Both the position numbers and the translations under genes were made by a program. Below, piece after piece: positions 9,206-17,745 of a stretch of DNA of 64,000 nucleotides; the stretch's first letter is position 1; every line of letters begins with the position of its first letter. The stretch comes from Methylopila sp. 73B (lineage in GTDB: Bacteria; Pseudomonadota; Alphaproteobacteria; Rhizobiales; Methylopilaceae). The notes beneath the pieces were generated by a model. The model saw only the letters and a list, made by a program, of their open reading frames with translations. It did no database searches and was not told where the DNA came from. The DNA lies in NCBI RefSeq assembly GCF_000526315.1, contig NZ_JAFV01000001.1, positions 2,914,001 through 2,978,000 of the forward strand. The letters are read 5' to 3'.

Positions 9206-10528
9206 ATGACAGGAGAGATCGCCACGCTGTCCGACCCGCAAGAGCGGAGCAACAAGGTTGTTGCAATAGTCGATGGCAGGAAGCGAGTCATCGGTCCTTC
9301 TTTCAATCGCGGCGAGAGCGCGACCTTCGGTCCATCCGAAGCGCAGCTTGCGCGACCAACCGGGCTTCAGCGGTTCCTGACAACGGGCCTGATGCCGTCT
9401 GAGCGTTTTATCGACGCAGACACCACAATCGTCGCCTTTGGCAGCTGTTTCGCAAATAACATCAGTAACTACTTGAACGATATTGGCTACAACGTAGCCA
9501 CTAAGCGGGATAACGTTGCCTACATCTCGCGAATGGGCGACGGCATGGTGAATACTTATGCCATTCGCCAGCAATTTGATTGGGCTTGGAATAACGTTGT
9601 GCCGAAGGGCGAGCTTTGGCAAGGCTACAATAAAGAACAGTTTGGCTACGATGAGTCAATTCGCGCGCGTACTGCCGAGCTTTTTGATGCGGCCGATGTC
9701 TTCATTATCACTCTTGGACTGTCGGAAATTTGGTACGACGAACCAACCGGCGAGGTGTTTTGGAGAGCGCTGCCAAAAGACAAGTTTGACCCGAGCCGTC
9801 ACAAGTTTCGCGTGGCCGGATTTAACGAAAGCCTCGACAATCTTCGCGCGATCTACTCTTTGATCCGTGAGCGGAAGCCCGAAGCTTCGATCGTTTTCAC
9901 CGTTTCACCGATCCCTCTTGCCGCAACCTTCCGGCCGATCTCCTGCATTGTCGCGAATGCCGAGTCGAAAGCTATCCTTCGCGCAGCATTAGGCGAACTC
10001 TTGCGGGATTATCAGCCTACAGACGGTAAGCTATTTTATTTCCCTTCCTATGAAATTGTGACAGAGGCGTTCCACCACCAGTTCGGAGGAGACAGACGCC
10101 ATGTGCACCCTCACGTTCTAAATTTAAATATGAAAACCTTTGAGCGCTATTACTGCAAAACCGAGCTTTCTGACACTGATCTCGAAAATGTTTACGCAGA
10201 AACGATTCTACTTGACCGAGAGCTTGGGGGCGACAACAAAGGCGCGGCCAAAGCTCGAATCAGTCAAGAGAAGAAAGTTACGCGCGAACGTCTGCTCGCG
10301 CGGCACAAGGCTGGAAATCATGGGGCCATTAAAGCAGACAAATCGGCCAAGCGTGACATCAGAGAAAAGCGTCTTGCCGACAAGAAGGCGGCCCGGATAA
10401 AGCTACCCAAAGCTGTTGATGCTGGCCAAACCGCTGCCGCCCACGATCGGAAGGCTGCGAAACGGGCGGAACGCAAAGCTCGGGCGGCCAAGGCGGCCAT
10501 CGCGACGAAGGGCGACAAACTCGCTTGA
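9206..10528 (+). CDS. GSCFA-domain protein with lysine-rich tail
   Basis: 440 residues. The family name motif appears as FGSCFANNISNYLN (residues ~76-89), followed by TLGLSEIWYDEPTGEVFWR, FTVSPIPLAATFR and a late HPHVLN histidine. This arrangement resembles the SGNH/GDSL-hydrolase layout in the PF08885 family, usually linked to polysaccharide or glycan modification. After residue ~345 the protein becomes a Lys/Ala/Arg-rich low-complexity tail, probably coiled or nucleic-acid/polyanion binding. Base composition is visibly lower in GC than all neighbours and uses codons such as AAT, TTT and TTA, which suggests acquisition by transfer. Start ATG 9206 has a GAGGGGA Shine-Dalgarno five bases upstream; an ATG at 9201 stops immediately. 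Confidence 0.85.
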   Translation: MTGEIATLSDPQERSNKVVAIVDGRKRVIGPSFNRGESATFGPSEAQLARPTGLQRFLTTGLMPSERFIDADTTIVAFGSCFANNISNYLNDIGYNVATKRDNVAYISRMGDGMVNTYAIRQQFDWAWNNVVPKGELWQGYNKEQFGYDESIRARTAELFDAADVFIITLGLSEIWYDEPTGEVFWRALPKDKFDPSRHKFRVAGFNESLDNLRAIYSLIRERKPEASIVFTVSPIPLAATFRPISCIVANAESKAILRAALGELLRDYQPTDGKLFYFPSYEIVTEAFHHQFGGDRRHVHPHVLNLNMKTFERYYCKTELSDTDLENVYAETILLDRELGGDNKGAAKARISQEKKVTRERLLARHKAGNHGAIKADKSAKRDIREKRLADKKAARIKLPKAVDAGQTAAAHDRKAAKRAERKARAAKAAIATKGDKLA

Positions 10529-10607
10529 CGACATCCTTGGGCGTCCGCTCGCGGGCTGCCGTATGGTGAAGCGAAGCGCCGCCGTGACCCGGCGGTCGCG
10601 TCGCGCC

Positions 10608-10636
10608 GAGCGGCGTTCGCGTGGCGAGCGCCGCTC
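10608..10636. terminator. Possible terminator hairpin after the GSCFA gene
   Basis: 13-base arms 10608-10620 (GAGCGGCGTTCGC) and 10624-10636 pair with a single mismatch around a 3-base loop. It lies between the convergent GSCFA gene and the RpiR-type regulator. There is no T tract, so termination is inferred from position and stem strength only. Confidence 0.4.
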
Positions 10637-10714
10637 CAAAAGTAGCAGGATGAGGCACGCGCCGGCTGGCGTCTTTCGGGTGTCTTCAGAGACTGAAGCG
10701 ACGAACGCGCCCCT

Positions 10715-11602
10715 TCAATCCTCCCCCAGCATCTTCGCCCGGATCTGTTCGACGCGGCCGAGCCGTTCGGCGGCCTCGTGGCTCATGAGCTCCGTCACGC
10801 GCGCGACCAGCGCCTCGGTGACCGCCATCAGGCTGGTGAAGCTGTCCCAGGCGCCGGCGCTCTCGGTCGCGCCGATCAGCGTCGCCTCGGCCGAGGCCGC
10901 CGCCGGCGCGTCGGGCGCGTCGGTCAGCAGGATCACGGAGGCCCCCCGCTCCGCCGCGAAGGCGCAGAGCCGCACCACGTCCGGCTGGTAGCGCCGCACG
11001 TCGTAGGCGACCACGACGGTGCGGCGGCCGACGTCGATCAGCCGGTCCGGCCAGGTGGCCGACAGCGAGCCGATCTCCTCGACCCCGCCGCGCACGATCT
11101 CGAGGTGGCGCACCAATAGCCGCGCCAGCGCCTGGCTGAACCGCCCGCCGACGACGAGCACGCGCCGGCGCGGGTCCGACAGCCGCTTCGCCGCGGTTTC
11201 GAACGCGGCGCGGTCGAGCCCGCCGAAGGTCCCGGCGAGGTTCGCCGCCAGCTTCGCGCCGAAGGCGGCCAGCCGGTCGTCGCCCTCGGTGTGGGCCGTC
11301 GTCGCGCGATGGGCGGTCCAGCGGCCGAGGGGCGAGGCGCGCTCGCCGGCGAGCTCCGCCTTCAGCTGGTCCTGAAGGTCGCGCCAGGCCGCGAAGCCGA
11401 GCTTGGCGAGGAGCCGCAGCACGGTCTGCGAGCTCGCGCCGGCGCCGCGGGCGAAGCGCGCCATCGGCGCGAGGCCGGCGACGGGGTAATGCTCGCGCAG
11501 ATGATCGGCGGCGCGTCGCTCCTGTGGCGTCAGCCCGCCGTCGATCTCGCGCAGGGCCTCCGCGACCGTTCGCGGCCGCCGCCCCGCCTCGCCATCAGTC
11601 AT
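10715..11602 (-). CDS. MurR/RpiR-family transcriptional regulator
   Basis: About 295 residues. The N-terminal RpiR helix-turn-helix (TPQERRAADHLREHYPVAGLAPMARFARGAGASSQTVLRLLAKLGF in pieces, residues ~25-75) is followed by a SIS sugar-isomerase-like domain (VLVVGGRFSQALARLL, VVVAYDVRRYQPD, VILLTDAPDAPA). SIS domains normally sense phosphorylated sugars or related small ligands. Start at 11602 is preferred because GGGGACAGGAA sits just upstream; an in-frame ATG at 11623 has no ribosome site. It is divergent from the amine-catabolic operon starting at 11816, so it is the obvious candidate regulator of that operon. Confidence 0.88.
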   Translation of the reverse strand: MTDGEAGRRPRTVAEALREIDGGLTPQERRAADHLREHYPVAGLAPMARFARGAGASSQTVLRLLAKLGFAAWRDLQDQLKAELAGERASPLGRWTAHRATTAHTEGDDRLAAFGAKLAANLAGTFGGLDRAAFETAAKRLSDPRRRVLVVGGRFSQALARLLVRHLEIVRGGVEEIGSLSATWPDRLIDVGRRTVVVAYDVRRYQPDVVRLCAFAAERGASVILLTDAPDAPAAASAEATLIGATESAGAWDSFTSLMAVTEALVARVTELMSHEAAERLGRVEQIRAKMLGED

Positions 11603-11669
11603 TTCCTGTCCCCAACCGCCCATTTGCGCGCCATGCCGAACTTAACGGCGCATGACGGCTCCGGACATA

Positions 11670-11700
11670 TTGACAGACGATCCACGTGCGCGGAACGTTC
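11670..11700 (+). promoter_or_regulatory. Putative promoter/operator of the amine operon
   Basis: A perfect -35 hexamer TTGACA at 11670-11675 is followed after 17 bases by a weak -10 region that overlaps the 8-base palindrome GAACGTTC (11693-11700). The position is between the divergent RpiR regulator and the permease, 116 bases before the permease start. The palindrome is a possible operator. This is assigned from sequence only. Confidence 0.35.
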
Positions 11701-11815
11701 ATTCCAAACACGGGACGGTGAACAGATCGCCGCGGCATCGGACGGGGGACGCGTCGACCGGCGCGGAGACGAGGGCGCCGCGCTCGACCACTGACGGCAA
11801 CGGGGATTGAGCGGC

Positions 11816-13321
11816 ATGGCACAGGACGGCAAAGGCGGCGTCACCTACCAGACGGTGGACGCCGGATACTTCGAAAAGCGCGGGCTGACCCGCTATGCGG
11901 GCGTGGCGAGCCTCTGGGCGCTCGGCGTCGGCGCCGTCATCTCCGGCCACTTCTCCGGCTGGAACTTCGGCTTCGCCACCGGCGGCTGGGGCGGCATGCT
12001 GGTTGCGGGCCTGATCATCGCGGTGATGTACCTCGGCCTGACCTTCTCGATCGCCGAGATGTCGGCCGCCCTGCCGCACACCGGCGCGGCCTACTCCTTC
12101 GCCCGCACGGCGATGGGCCCCTGGGGCGGCTTCTTCACCGGCCTCTGCGAGAACGTCGAATATGTCATCACGCCGGCGGTCGTCGTCACCTTCATCACCG
12201 GCTACGTCAACTCGATCTTCGGCCTCGATCCCGCCTATTCGCCGCTGATCTGGCTGACCTTCTACGTGATCTTCGTGGCGCTGAACGTGTTCGGCCTGGA
12301 GCTGTCGTTCAAGGTGACGATGGTGTTCACGCTGCTCTCGCTCGCCGTGCTGGTGTTCTTCTGGGTCAGCGCGATCCCGCACATGGACTTCTCGCGCTGG
12401 GCGCTGAACATCGCGGCCGGCCCTGACGGCGCCCCGGTGGAGCTGCCCGAGGGCGGCGGATCGTGGTTCCCGTTCGGCGTCTCCGGCGTGCTCGCCACGC
12501 TGCCCTTCGCGGTGTGGCTGTTCCTCGCCATCGAGCAGTTGCCGCTCGCGGCCGAGGAGTCGGTCGATCCGGCGCGCGACATGCCGAAGGGCATCGTGCT
12601 GGGGATGGTCACGCTGATCGTCTCGGCCTTCATGATCGTGCTGCTCAACCCGTCGGTGGCGGGCGTGGGCTCGTTCCACCTCGCGACGGCGCTCGAGCCG
12701 CTGCTCGACGGCTTCAAGGCGGTCTACGGCGACGGCGGCGTCGTCATCCTGGGCATCGTGGCGCTCACCGGCCTGATCTCGAGCTTCCACACGATCCTCT
12801 ACGCGCAGGGCCGGCAGATCTACTCGCTCTCGCGCGCGGGCTACTTCCCGCGCGGGCTGTCGGTGACGCACGCGACCTACCGCACCCCCTACGTCGCGAT
12901 GATCGTGGGCTCGGTGGTCGGGTTCGGGGTGATGCTGATCATCTGGTTCGCGCTCGGCGCCGAGACCGCGGGCTCCACCATCGGCAGCGTGCTGCTCAAC
13001 ATGGCGGTGTCCGGGGCGATGTTCTCCTACATCGCGCAGGCGGTCTCGTTCATCCTGCTGCGCAAGAACGCGCCGCACATCAAGCGCCCGTTCAAGAGCC
13101 CGGCCGGCGTCGCCGGGGCGGTGCTGACGATCGTCATCGCGATCGTCACGCTGTTCTACCAGGTGCAGGACCCGAACTTCACCAAGGGCGTGCTCTGGGT
13201 GCTGGTCTGGTTCGCGATCGCGACCGTCTACTTCGCGCTCTACGGCCGTCACAAGCTTGTGCTCTCGCCGGAGGAAGAGTTCGCCCTGTCCGGCGGCAAG
13301 GGCGAGTACAAATCGCACTGA
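11816..13321 (+). CDS. APC-family amino acid/amine permease, ethanolamine-permease type
   Basis: 501 residues with about 12 hydrophobic segments. It belongs to the APC superfamily: GVGAVISGHFSGWNFG in helix 1, TGAAYSFARTAMGPWGGFFTG near helix 3, and LFLAIEQLPLAAEESVDPARDMPKGI in the middle, which resembles the ethanolamine permease (Eat) subfamily. It would import the amine substrate across the inner membrane with protons. ATG 11816 is chosen because GGGGA lies nine bases upstream; a TTG at 11807 sits directly on that Shine-Dalgarno. First gene of an operon with a ligase, two dehydrogenases and an amidotransferase. Confidence 0.88.
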   Translation: MAQDGKGGVTYQTVDAGYFEKRGLTRYAGVASLWALGVGAVISGHFSGWNFGFATGGWGGMLVAGLIIAVMYLGLTFSIAEMSAALPHTGAAYSFARTAMGPWGGFFTGLCENVEYVITPAVVVTFITGYVNSIFGLDPAYSPLIWLTFYVIFVALNVFGLELSFKVTMVFTLLSLAVLVFFWVSAIPHMDFSRWALNIAAGPDGAPVELPEGGGSWFPFGVSGVLATLPFAVWLFLAIEQLPLAAEESVDPARDMPKGIVLGMVTLIVSAFMIVLLNPSVAGVGSFHLATALEPLLDGFKAVYGDGGVVILGIVALTGLISSFHTILYAQGRQIYSLSRAGYFPRGLSVTHATYRTPYVAMIVGSVVGFGVMLIIWFALGAETAGSTIGSVLLNMAVSGAMFSYIAQAVSFILLRKNAPHIKRPFKSPAGVAGAVLTIVIAIVTLFYQVQDPNFTKGVLWVLVWFAIATVYFALYGRHKLVLSPEEEFALSGGKGEYKSH

Positions 13322-13347
13322 GCGCCGCACGGCGTGACGTCACGCAC

Positions 13348-13373
13348 GCATCCCGGCCCCGCGGCCGGGATGC
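13348..13373. repeat. Intercistronic 11-base hairpin
   Basis: Perfect arms 13348-13358 (GCATCCCGGCC) and 13363-13373 around a 4-base loop, placed between the permease and the glutamine-synthetase-like gene. It may protect or attenuate the operon message. The same CCGGGATG core recurs at 14850-14880. Confidence 0.6.
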
Positions 13374-13397
13374 GGCAGTCGGGGCCCTTGAGACACC

Positions 13398-14765
13398 ATG
13401 AGCGCGCCCTCGCCGCACACCGCCGAAAGCCTTCTCGCCGTGGCGTCGGAGCGCGGGCTCTCCCACGTCAAGGTCGGCGTGACGGACGCGGACGGCGTGC
13501 TGCGCGGCAAATACATGAGCCGCGAGAAGTTCGCCTCGGCGCTGGAGAAGGGCTTCGGCTTCTGCGACGTGATCTTCGGCTGGGATTCGAACGACCAGCT
13601 CTACGACAACACGAGCTTCACCGGCTGGCGGACGGCGTTTCCCGACGCGGAGGTCCGCCTCGTCCCCGAGACCGCGCGCGACCTGCCGCTCGAAGGCGAC
13701 ATGGTCTTCGTGCTGGGCGAGTTCGGGGGCCGGGCCGAGGCGCTGTGCCCGCGCGGGCTGCTGAAGCGCGTGCTCGCCCGCGCCGCGGACATGGGCTTTT
13801 CCGTCAAGGCCGCGGCGGAGTTCGAGTTCTTCCTGTTCGAGGAGACGCCGCGCTCGGTCCGCGACAAGGGCTACGCCGGCCTGACGCCGATGACGCCCGG
13901 CTTCTTCGGCTATTCCGTGCTGCGCTCGGGCGTCCACTCCGAGCTCTACGCCGATCTGCTCAAGCTCTGCGCTGACATGCGCATGCCGATCGAGGGGCTG
14001 CACACCGAGACCGGGCCGGGCGTGCTCGAGGCCGCGATCGAGGTCTCCGACGCGCTCGAGGCCGCCGACCGCGCCACGCTGTTCAAGACCATGACCAAGA
14101 CCTTCGCCCAGAAACGCGGGCTGATGGCGACCTTCATGGCCAAGTGGTCCAAGGACTATCCCGGCCAGTCCGGCCATCTGCACCTGTCGCTGCAGGACGC
14201 GGACGGCGGCTCGGCCTTCCACGACGCGGCGAAGCCGCACGGCATGTCGGACGCCATGCGCTGGTTCGTGGGCGGGCAGCAGGCGCTGATGCCGGAGCTG
14301 CTCGCCATGGCCGCGCCGACGGTCAACGCCTACACCCGGATGGTCCCCGGCTTCTGGGCGCCGACCGACGCCACCTGGGGGGTGGAGAACCGCACCTGCG
14401 CGCTGCGCGTGATCGAGGGCGGCCCCAAGGCCCAGCGCGTCGAGTACCGCATCACCGCGGCCGACATAAACCCCTACGTCGCGCTCGCGGCGGCCCTCGG
14501 CTCGGGCCTCTGGGGGATCGCGAACCGGATCGAGCCGGACGCCCCCGTGACGGGCAGCGCCTACGACATGCGCCACCCGCCGGAACGCGCCCTGCCCCGC
14601 TCGCTCGGCGAGGCCGCGGCGCGGCTTGCGACGTCGAAGCCGGCGGAGGAGCTTTTTGGCGCCGCATTCGTGGAGCATTGGGCCGCGACCCGCGACTGGG
14701 AGCAGCGCGCGTTCAACAAGGCGATCACCGACTGGGAGCTGCAGCGCTATTTCGAAATCATCTGA
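13398..14765 (+). CDS. Glutamine synthetase-like gamma-glutamyl-amine ligase
   Basis: 455 residues with the complete GS fold: an N-terminal beta-grasp domain (VKVGVTDADGVLRGKYM) and a catalytic domain. Signatures are AEFEFFLFE (metal Glu), HTETGPGVLEAAIE, GQSGHLHLSL, the ATP/Glu loop NAYTRMVPGFWAPTDATWGVENRT and the RVEYRITAADINPYVALAA end block. The subgroup is not canonical GlnA. Enzymes of this kind ligate glutamate to amines such as putrescine, isopropylamine or ethanolamine (PuuA, IpuC, Streptomyces GlnA4). With an ethanolamine-type permease upstream and alcohol plus aldehyde dehydrogenases downstream, gamma-glutamylethanolamide synthetase is the best inference. Confidence 0.88.
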   Translation: MSAPSPHTAESLLAVASERGLSHVKVGVTDADGVLRGKYMSREKFASALEKGFGFCDVIFGWDSNDQLYDNTSFTGWRTAFPDAEVRLVPETARDLPLEGDMVFVLGEFGGRAEALCPRGLLKRVLARAADMGFSVKAAAEFEFFLFEETPRSVRDKGYAGLTPMTPGFFGYSVLRSGVHSELYADLLKLCADMRMPIEGLHTETGPGVLEAAIEVSDALEAADRATLFKTMTKTFAQKRGLMATFMAKWSKDYPGQSGHLHLSLQDADGGSAFHDAAKPHGMSDAMRWFVGGQQALMPELLAMAAPTVNAYTRMVPGFWAPTDATWGVENRTCALRVIEGGPKAQRVEYRITAADINPYVALAAALGSGLWGIANRIEPDAPVTGSAYDMRHPPERALPRSLGEAAARLATSKPAEELFGAAFVEHWAATRDWEQRAFNKAITDWELQRYFEII

Positions 14766-14770
14766 CCTGC

Positions 14771-14880
14771 GTCGTCCCGGACGCCCGAAGGGCGAGCCGG
14801 GACCGTCATCCGCGCGAAGCGCGTTTTTCTGACAACGATCCCGGCTCTCCGCGGCTGCCGCCGCTTCGGCCGGGATGACG
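14771..14880. repeat. Palindromic intergenic repeat (CCGGGA type)
   Basis: The 116-base gap between two operon genes contains GTCCCGG at 14773-14779 mirrored by CCGGGAC ending near 14802. A small CGCGC-GAA-GCGCG hairpin with a T run follows (about 14810-14828), then a second pair ATCCCGG/CCGGGATG (about 14838-14878). Its organisation resembles the RIME-like mosaic repeats of Rhizobiales. Possible effects are mRNA processing or partial termination. Confidence 0.55.
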
Positions 14881-14890
14881 GGTGCCTTTC

Positions 14891-16276
14891 ATGACCGACC
14901 TCATCTGCATCTCCCCCATCGACGGCCGCGAGGTCGCGCGGCGGCCGATCGACAGCCCCGAGGCCCTCGCTCAGGCGGTCGCCGACGCCAAGCGCGCGCA
15001 GGCGGAGTGGGCGCATGTCCCGATCGCCGAGCGCGGCCAGAAGATGCTCGCCTTCCTCGAGGCGCTGCTCGGCCTCAACCAGCAGATCATCCCCGAGCTG
15101 GCGCTGCAGATGGGCCGCCCCGTGCGCTACGGCGGCGAGATGCGCGGCGTCGAAGAGCGGGTGAAGCACTGCGTCGCGATCGCCGAAAAGGCGCTGGCCC
15201 CGCTGGTCCCGGAGCCGAAGCCCGGCTTCCGCCGCATGATCAAGCGCACGCCGATCGGCGTCGTGCTGGTCATCGCGCCGTGGAACTACCCCTTCCTGAC
15301 CGCGGTCAACACGATTGTCCCGGCGCTGATCGCCGGCAACGCGGTGCTGCTGAAGCACGCCAACCAGACGCTGCTGGCCGGCGAGCGGCTGCAGGAGGCG
15401 ATGGACAAGGCGGGCCTGCCGAAGGGCCTGTTCCGCAACCTCTACCTCGGCCACGACGAGACCTCGGACCTGATCCGCTCCGGCGCGGTCGGCCACATCA
15501 ACTTCACCGGCTCGGTCGGCGGCGGCCGCGCCATCGAGCGCGCCGCGGCGGGCACCTTCGCGAGCCTCGGGCTGGAGCTCGGCGGCAAGGACCCGGCCTA
15601 CGTCCGGGCCGACGCCGACCTCGACTTCGCGATCGAGAACCTCGCGGACGGCGCCTTCTACAACTCCGGCCAGTGCTGCTGCGGGATCGAGCGCGTCTAC
15701 GTGCACGAGAGCCTCTACGACCGCTTCGTGGACGGCGTCGTCGAGGCCGCGTCGAAGTACGTGCTCGGGAACCCGCTCGACGACGCCACCACGCTCGGGC
15801 CGATGTCCGCCACCCGCTTCGCGGAGACCGTCCGCGCCCAGACCGCGGAGGCGATCGCCAAGGGCGCGAAGGCCCATCTCGACCCGCGCGCCTTCGCGGC
15901 CGACAAGGCCGGCACCCCCTATCTGGCTCCCCAGGTGCTCACCAACGTCGACCACTCCATGAGCGTGATGATGGAGGAGAGCTTCGGACCCGTGGTCGGC
16001 ATCATGAAGGTCTCGGGCGACGAGGAGGCGCTGCGGCTGATGAACGACAGCCCCTACGGCCTCACCGCCTCGATCTGGACCAGGGACATCGGCCTCGCCG
16101 AAGCCCTCGGCGACCGGGTCGAGACCGGCACCGTGTTCATGAACCGCTGCGACTACCTCGACCCCGCGCTCGCCTGGACCGGCGTCAAGGACACCGGCCG
16201 CGGCGCCGGGCTCTCCGAGATCGGCTTCCACACGCTGACGCGGCCGAAAAGCTTCCATCTCCGCGAGATGACGTAA
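14891..16276 (+). CDS. NAD(P)-dependent aldehyde dehydrogenase
   Basis: 461 residues with the full ALDH core: VIAPWNYPFL with the oxyanion Asn, LLKHANQT at the cofactor lysine position, FTGSVGGGRAIERAA, catalytic Glu in LELGGKDPAYV, catalytic Cys in NSGQCCCGIERV, and EESFGPVVGIM. In this operon it would oxidise the gamma-glutamyl aminoacetaldehyde made by the adjacent iron alcohol dehydrogenase to gamma-glutamylglycine. That role is inferred from context. The substrate set of the family is broad. An in-frame GTG at 14882 is an alternative start. Confidence 0.92.
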   Translation: MTDLICISPIDGREVARRPIDSPEALAQAVADAKRAQAEWAHVPIAERGQKMLAFLEALLGLNQQIIPELALQMGRPVRYGGEMRGVEERVKHCVAIAEKALAPLVPEPKPGFRRMIKRTPIGVVLVIAPWNYPFLTAVNTIVPALIAGNAVLLKHANQTLLAGERLQEAMDKAGLPKGLFRNLYLGHDETSDLIRSGAVGHINFTGSVGGGRAIERAAAGTFASLGLELGGKDPAYVRADADLDFAIENLADGAFYNSGQCCCGIERVYVHESLYDRFVDGVVEAASKYVLGNPLDDATTLGPMSATRFAETVRAQTAEAIAKGAKAHLDPRAFAADKAGTPYLAPQVLTNVDHSMSVMMEESFGPVVGIMKVSGDEEALRLMNDSPYGLTASIWTRDIGLAEALGDRVETGTVFMNRCDYLDPALAWTGVKDTGRGAGLSEIGFHTLTRPKSFHLREMT

Positions 16277-16283
16277 TCTCCTT

Positions 16284-16496
16284 GATCCCTCCTCGCGCCG
16301 AAGGCGTGGGGAGGGTGGCCCGCCGCGCAGCGGCGGGTCGGGGGGGGCCTTCCACGCCGCGGCGGCGGATGAGGCCTTCAGGACGACGCGGGACGCCTCC
16401 GACGTGAACGGGCGCCTCGGTCGACCCGGAGGCGCACCCCACCCGACCTCGCTGACGCGAGGCCACCCTCCCCTGTCTCAGGGGAGGGATCCCCTC
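16284..16496. repeat. Dispersed intergenic repeat, copy A
   Basis: Two inverted halves. The left begins GATCCCTCCTCGCGCCGAAG (16284) and continues through GGGGAGGGTGGC to the poly-G at ~16350. The right (16435-16496) runs CACCCCACCCGACCTC through GCCACCCTCCCC to GGGGAGGGATC. The same halves recur at 18661-19035 and 35731-35926. It fills most of the 285-base gap between the aldehyde and alcohol dehydrogenase genes, which holds no gene. Confidence 0.8.
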
Positions 16497-16561
16497 ACGC
16501 AGCCAGGCCACGACGTCGCTCGTGCCCGCCCATCGACCGCATTCCTGCCGCGAGATCGCCC

Positions 16562-17740
16562 ATGACCAGCCCCTTCGCCGCCGCCTGGAACTACCCGACC
16601 CGCGTCCTCGTCGGCCCCGGCCGCATCGCGGACCTCGGCGAGGCCTGCGCCCAGGCCGGGATCGCGCGGCCGCTGCTCGTCACCGATCCCGGACTGATGA
16701 GCACGCCGCTCGTCGCGCGTGCGCTTGACATTCTGGAGCGCGCCGGGCGCCCCGCGACCGTGTTTTCCGAGGTGAAGGGCAACCCGACCAACGCCAACGT
16801 CGAGGCCGGGGTCGCGGCCTACAGGGCTGCGGGGGCCGACGGCGTCGTCGCCTTCGGCGGCGGTTCCGGGCTCGACGTCGGCAAGATGGTCGCCTTCATG
16901 GCCGGCCAGACCCGGCCGATCTGGGACTTCGAGGACGTGGGCGACTGGTGGACCCGCGCCGACGCCGCGGCGATCGCGCCGATCGTGGCGGTCCCCACCA
17001 CCGCCGGCACCGGCTCCGAGGTCGGCCGCGCCGCGGTCGTCACCAACGAGGCGAGCCACGAGAAGAAGATCATCTTTCACCCGAAGATGCAGCCGGCGGT
17101 CGTCATCCTCGACCCCGAACTGACGGTCGGGCTGCCGCCCAAACTCACGGCCTGGACCGGCTTCGACGCGCTCGCCCATTGCCTCGAGGCGTTTTCCGCC
17201 CCCGGCTTCCACCCCATGGCGGACGGCGTCGCCGTAAACGGCGCCCGGCTGATCAAGCTCTACCTGCCCCGCGCCGTGGCCGACGGCGCCGACATCGAGG
17301 CGCGCGCCAACATGCTGGCCGCAGCCAGCATGGGAGCGACCGCGTTCCAGAAGGGCCTCGGCGCCATCCACTCGCTGTCGCACCCCGTCGGCGCGCTCTA
17401 CGACACCCACCACGGCCTCACCAACGGCGTGGTCATGCCCTACGTCCTCCTCGCCAACCGCGCGGCGATCGAGGAGCGCTTCACCCACCTCGCCCGCTCG
17501 TTCGAGATCGACGGCGGGTTCGACGGGTTCATCGACTGGATCCTGCGCTTCCGCGAGGACCTGCACGTGCCCCATTCGCTGGCCGAACTCGGCGTGGACG
17601 AGAGCCGCATCGACGAGATGGCGGAGAAGGCCGAGCGCGATCCCTCGACCGGCGGCAATCCCATCCCGTTCAAGGCCGCCGACTTCGCGCGGCTCTACCG
17701 CGCCGCGATCCGCGGCGACCTCGACGCGGCGCGGGCGTGA
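16562..17740 (+). CDS. Iron-containing alcohol dehydrogenase
   Basis: 392 residues, class III (Fe-ADH) fold. The nucleotide-binding block VAFGGGSGLDVGK lies near residues 98-110, and PTTAGTGSEV follows. The metal ligands are visible in GFDALAHCLEAF (Asp and His) and AIHSLSHPVGALYDTHHG (two His). It oxidises a primary alcohol with NAD. In this operon the likely substrate is gamma-glutamylethanolamide. The start ATG is placed before the SPFAAAWNYPTRVLVGPG opening typical of the family. Its stop overlaps a GTG of the next gene (GTGA), indicating tight coupling. Confidence 0.92.
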   Translation: MTSPFAAAWNYPTRVLVGPGRIADLGEACAQAGIARPLLVTDPGLMSTPLVARALDILERAGRPATVFSEVKGNPTNANVEAGVAAYRAAGADGVVAFGGGSGLDVGKMVAFMAGQTRPIWDFEDVGDWWTRADAAAIAPIVAVPTTAGTGSEVGRAAVVTNEASHEKKIIFHPKMQPAVVILDPELTVGLPPKLTAWTGFDALAHCLEAFSAPGFHPMADGVAVNGARLIKLYLPRAVADGADIEARANMLAAASMGATAFQKGLGAIHSLSHPVGALYDTHHGLTNGVVMPYVLLANRAAIEERFTHLARSFEIDGGFDGFIDWILRFREDLHVPHSLAELGVDESRIDEMAEKAERDPSTGGNPIPFKAADFARLYRAAIRGDLDAARA

Positions 17741-17745
17741 CGGCG

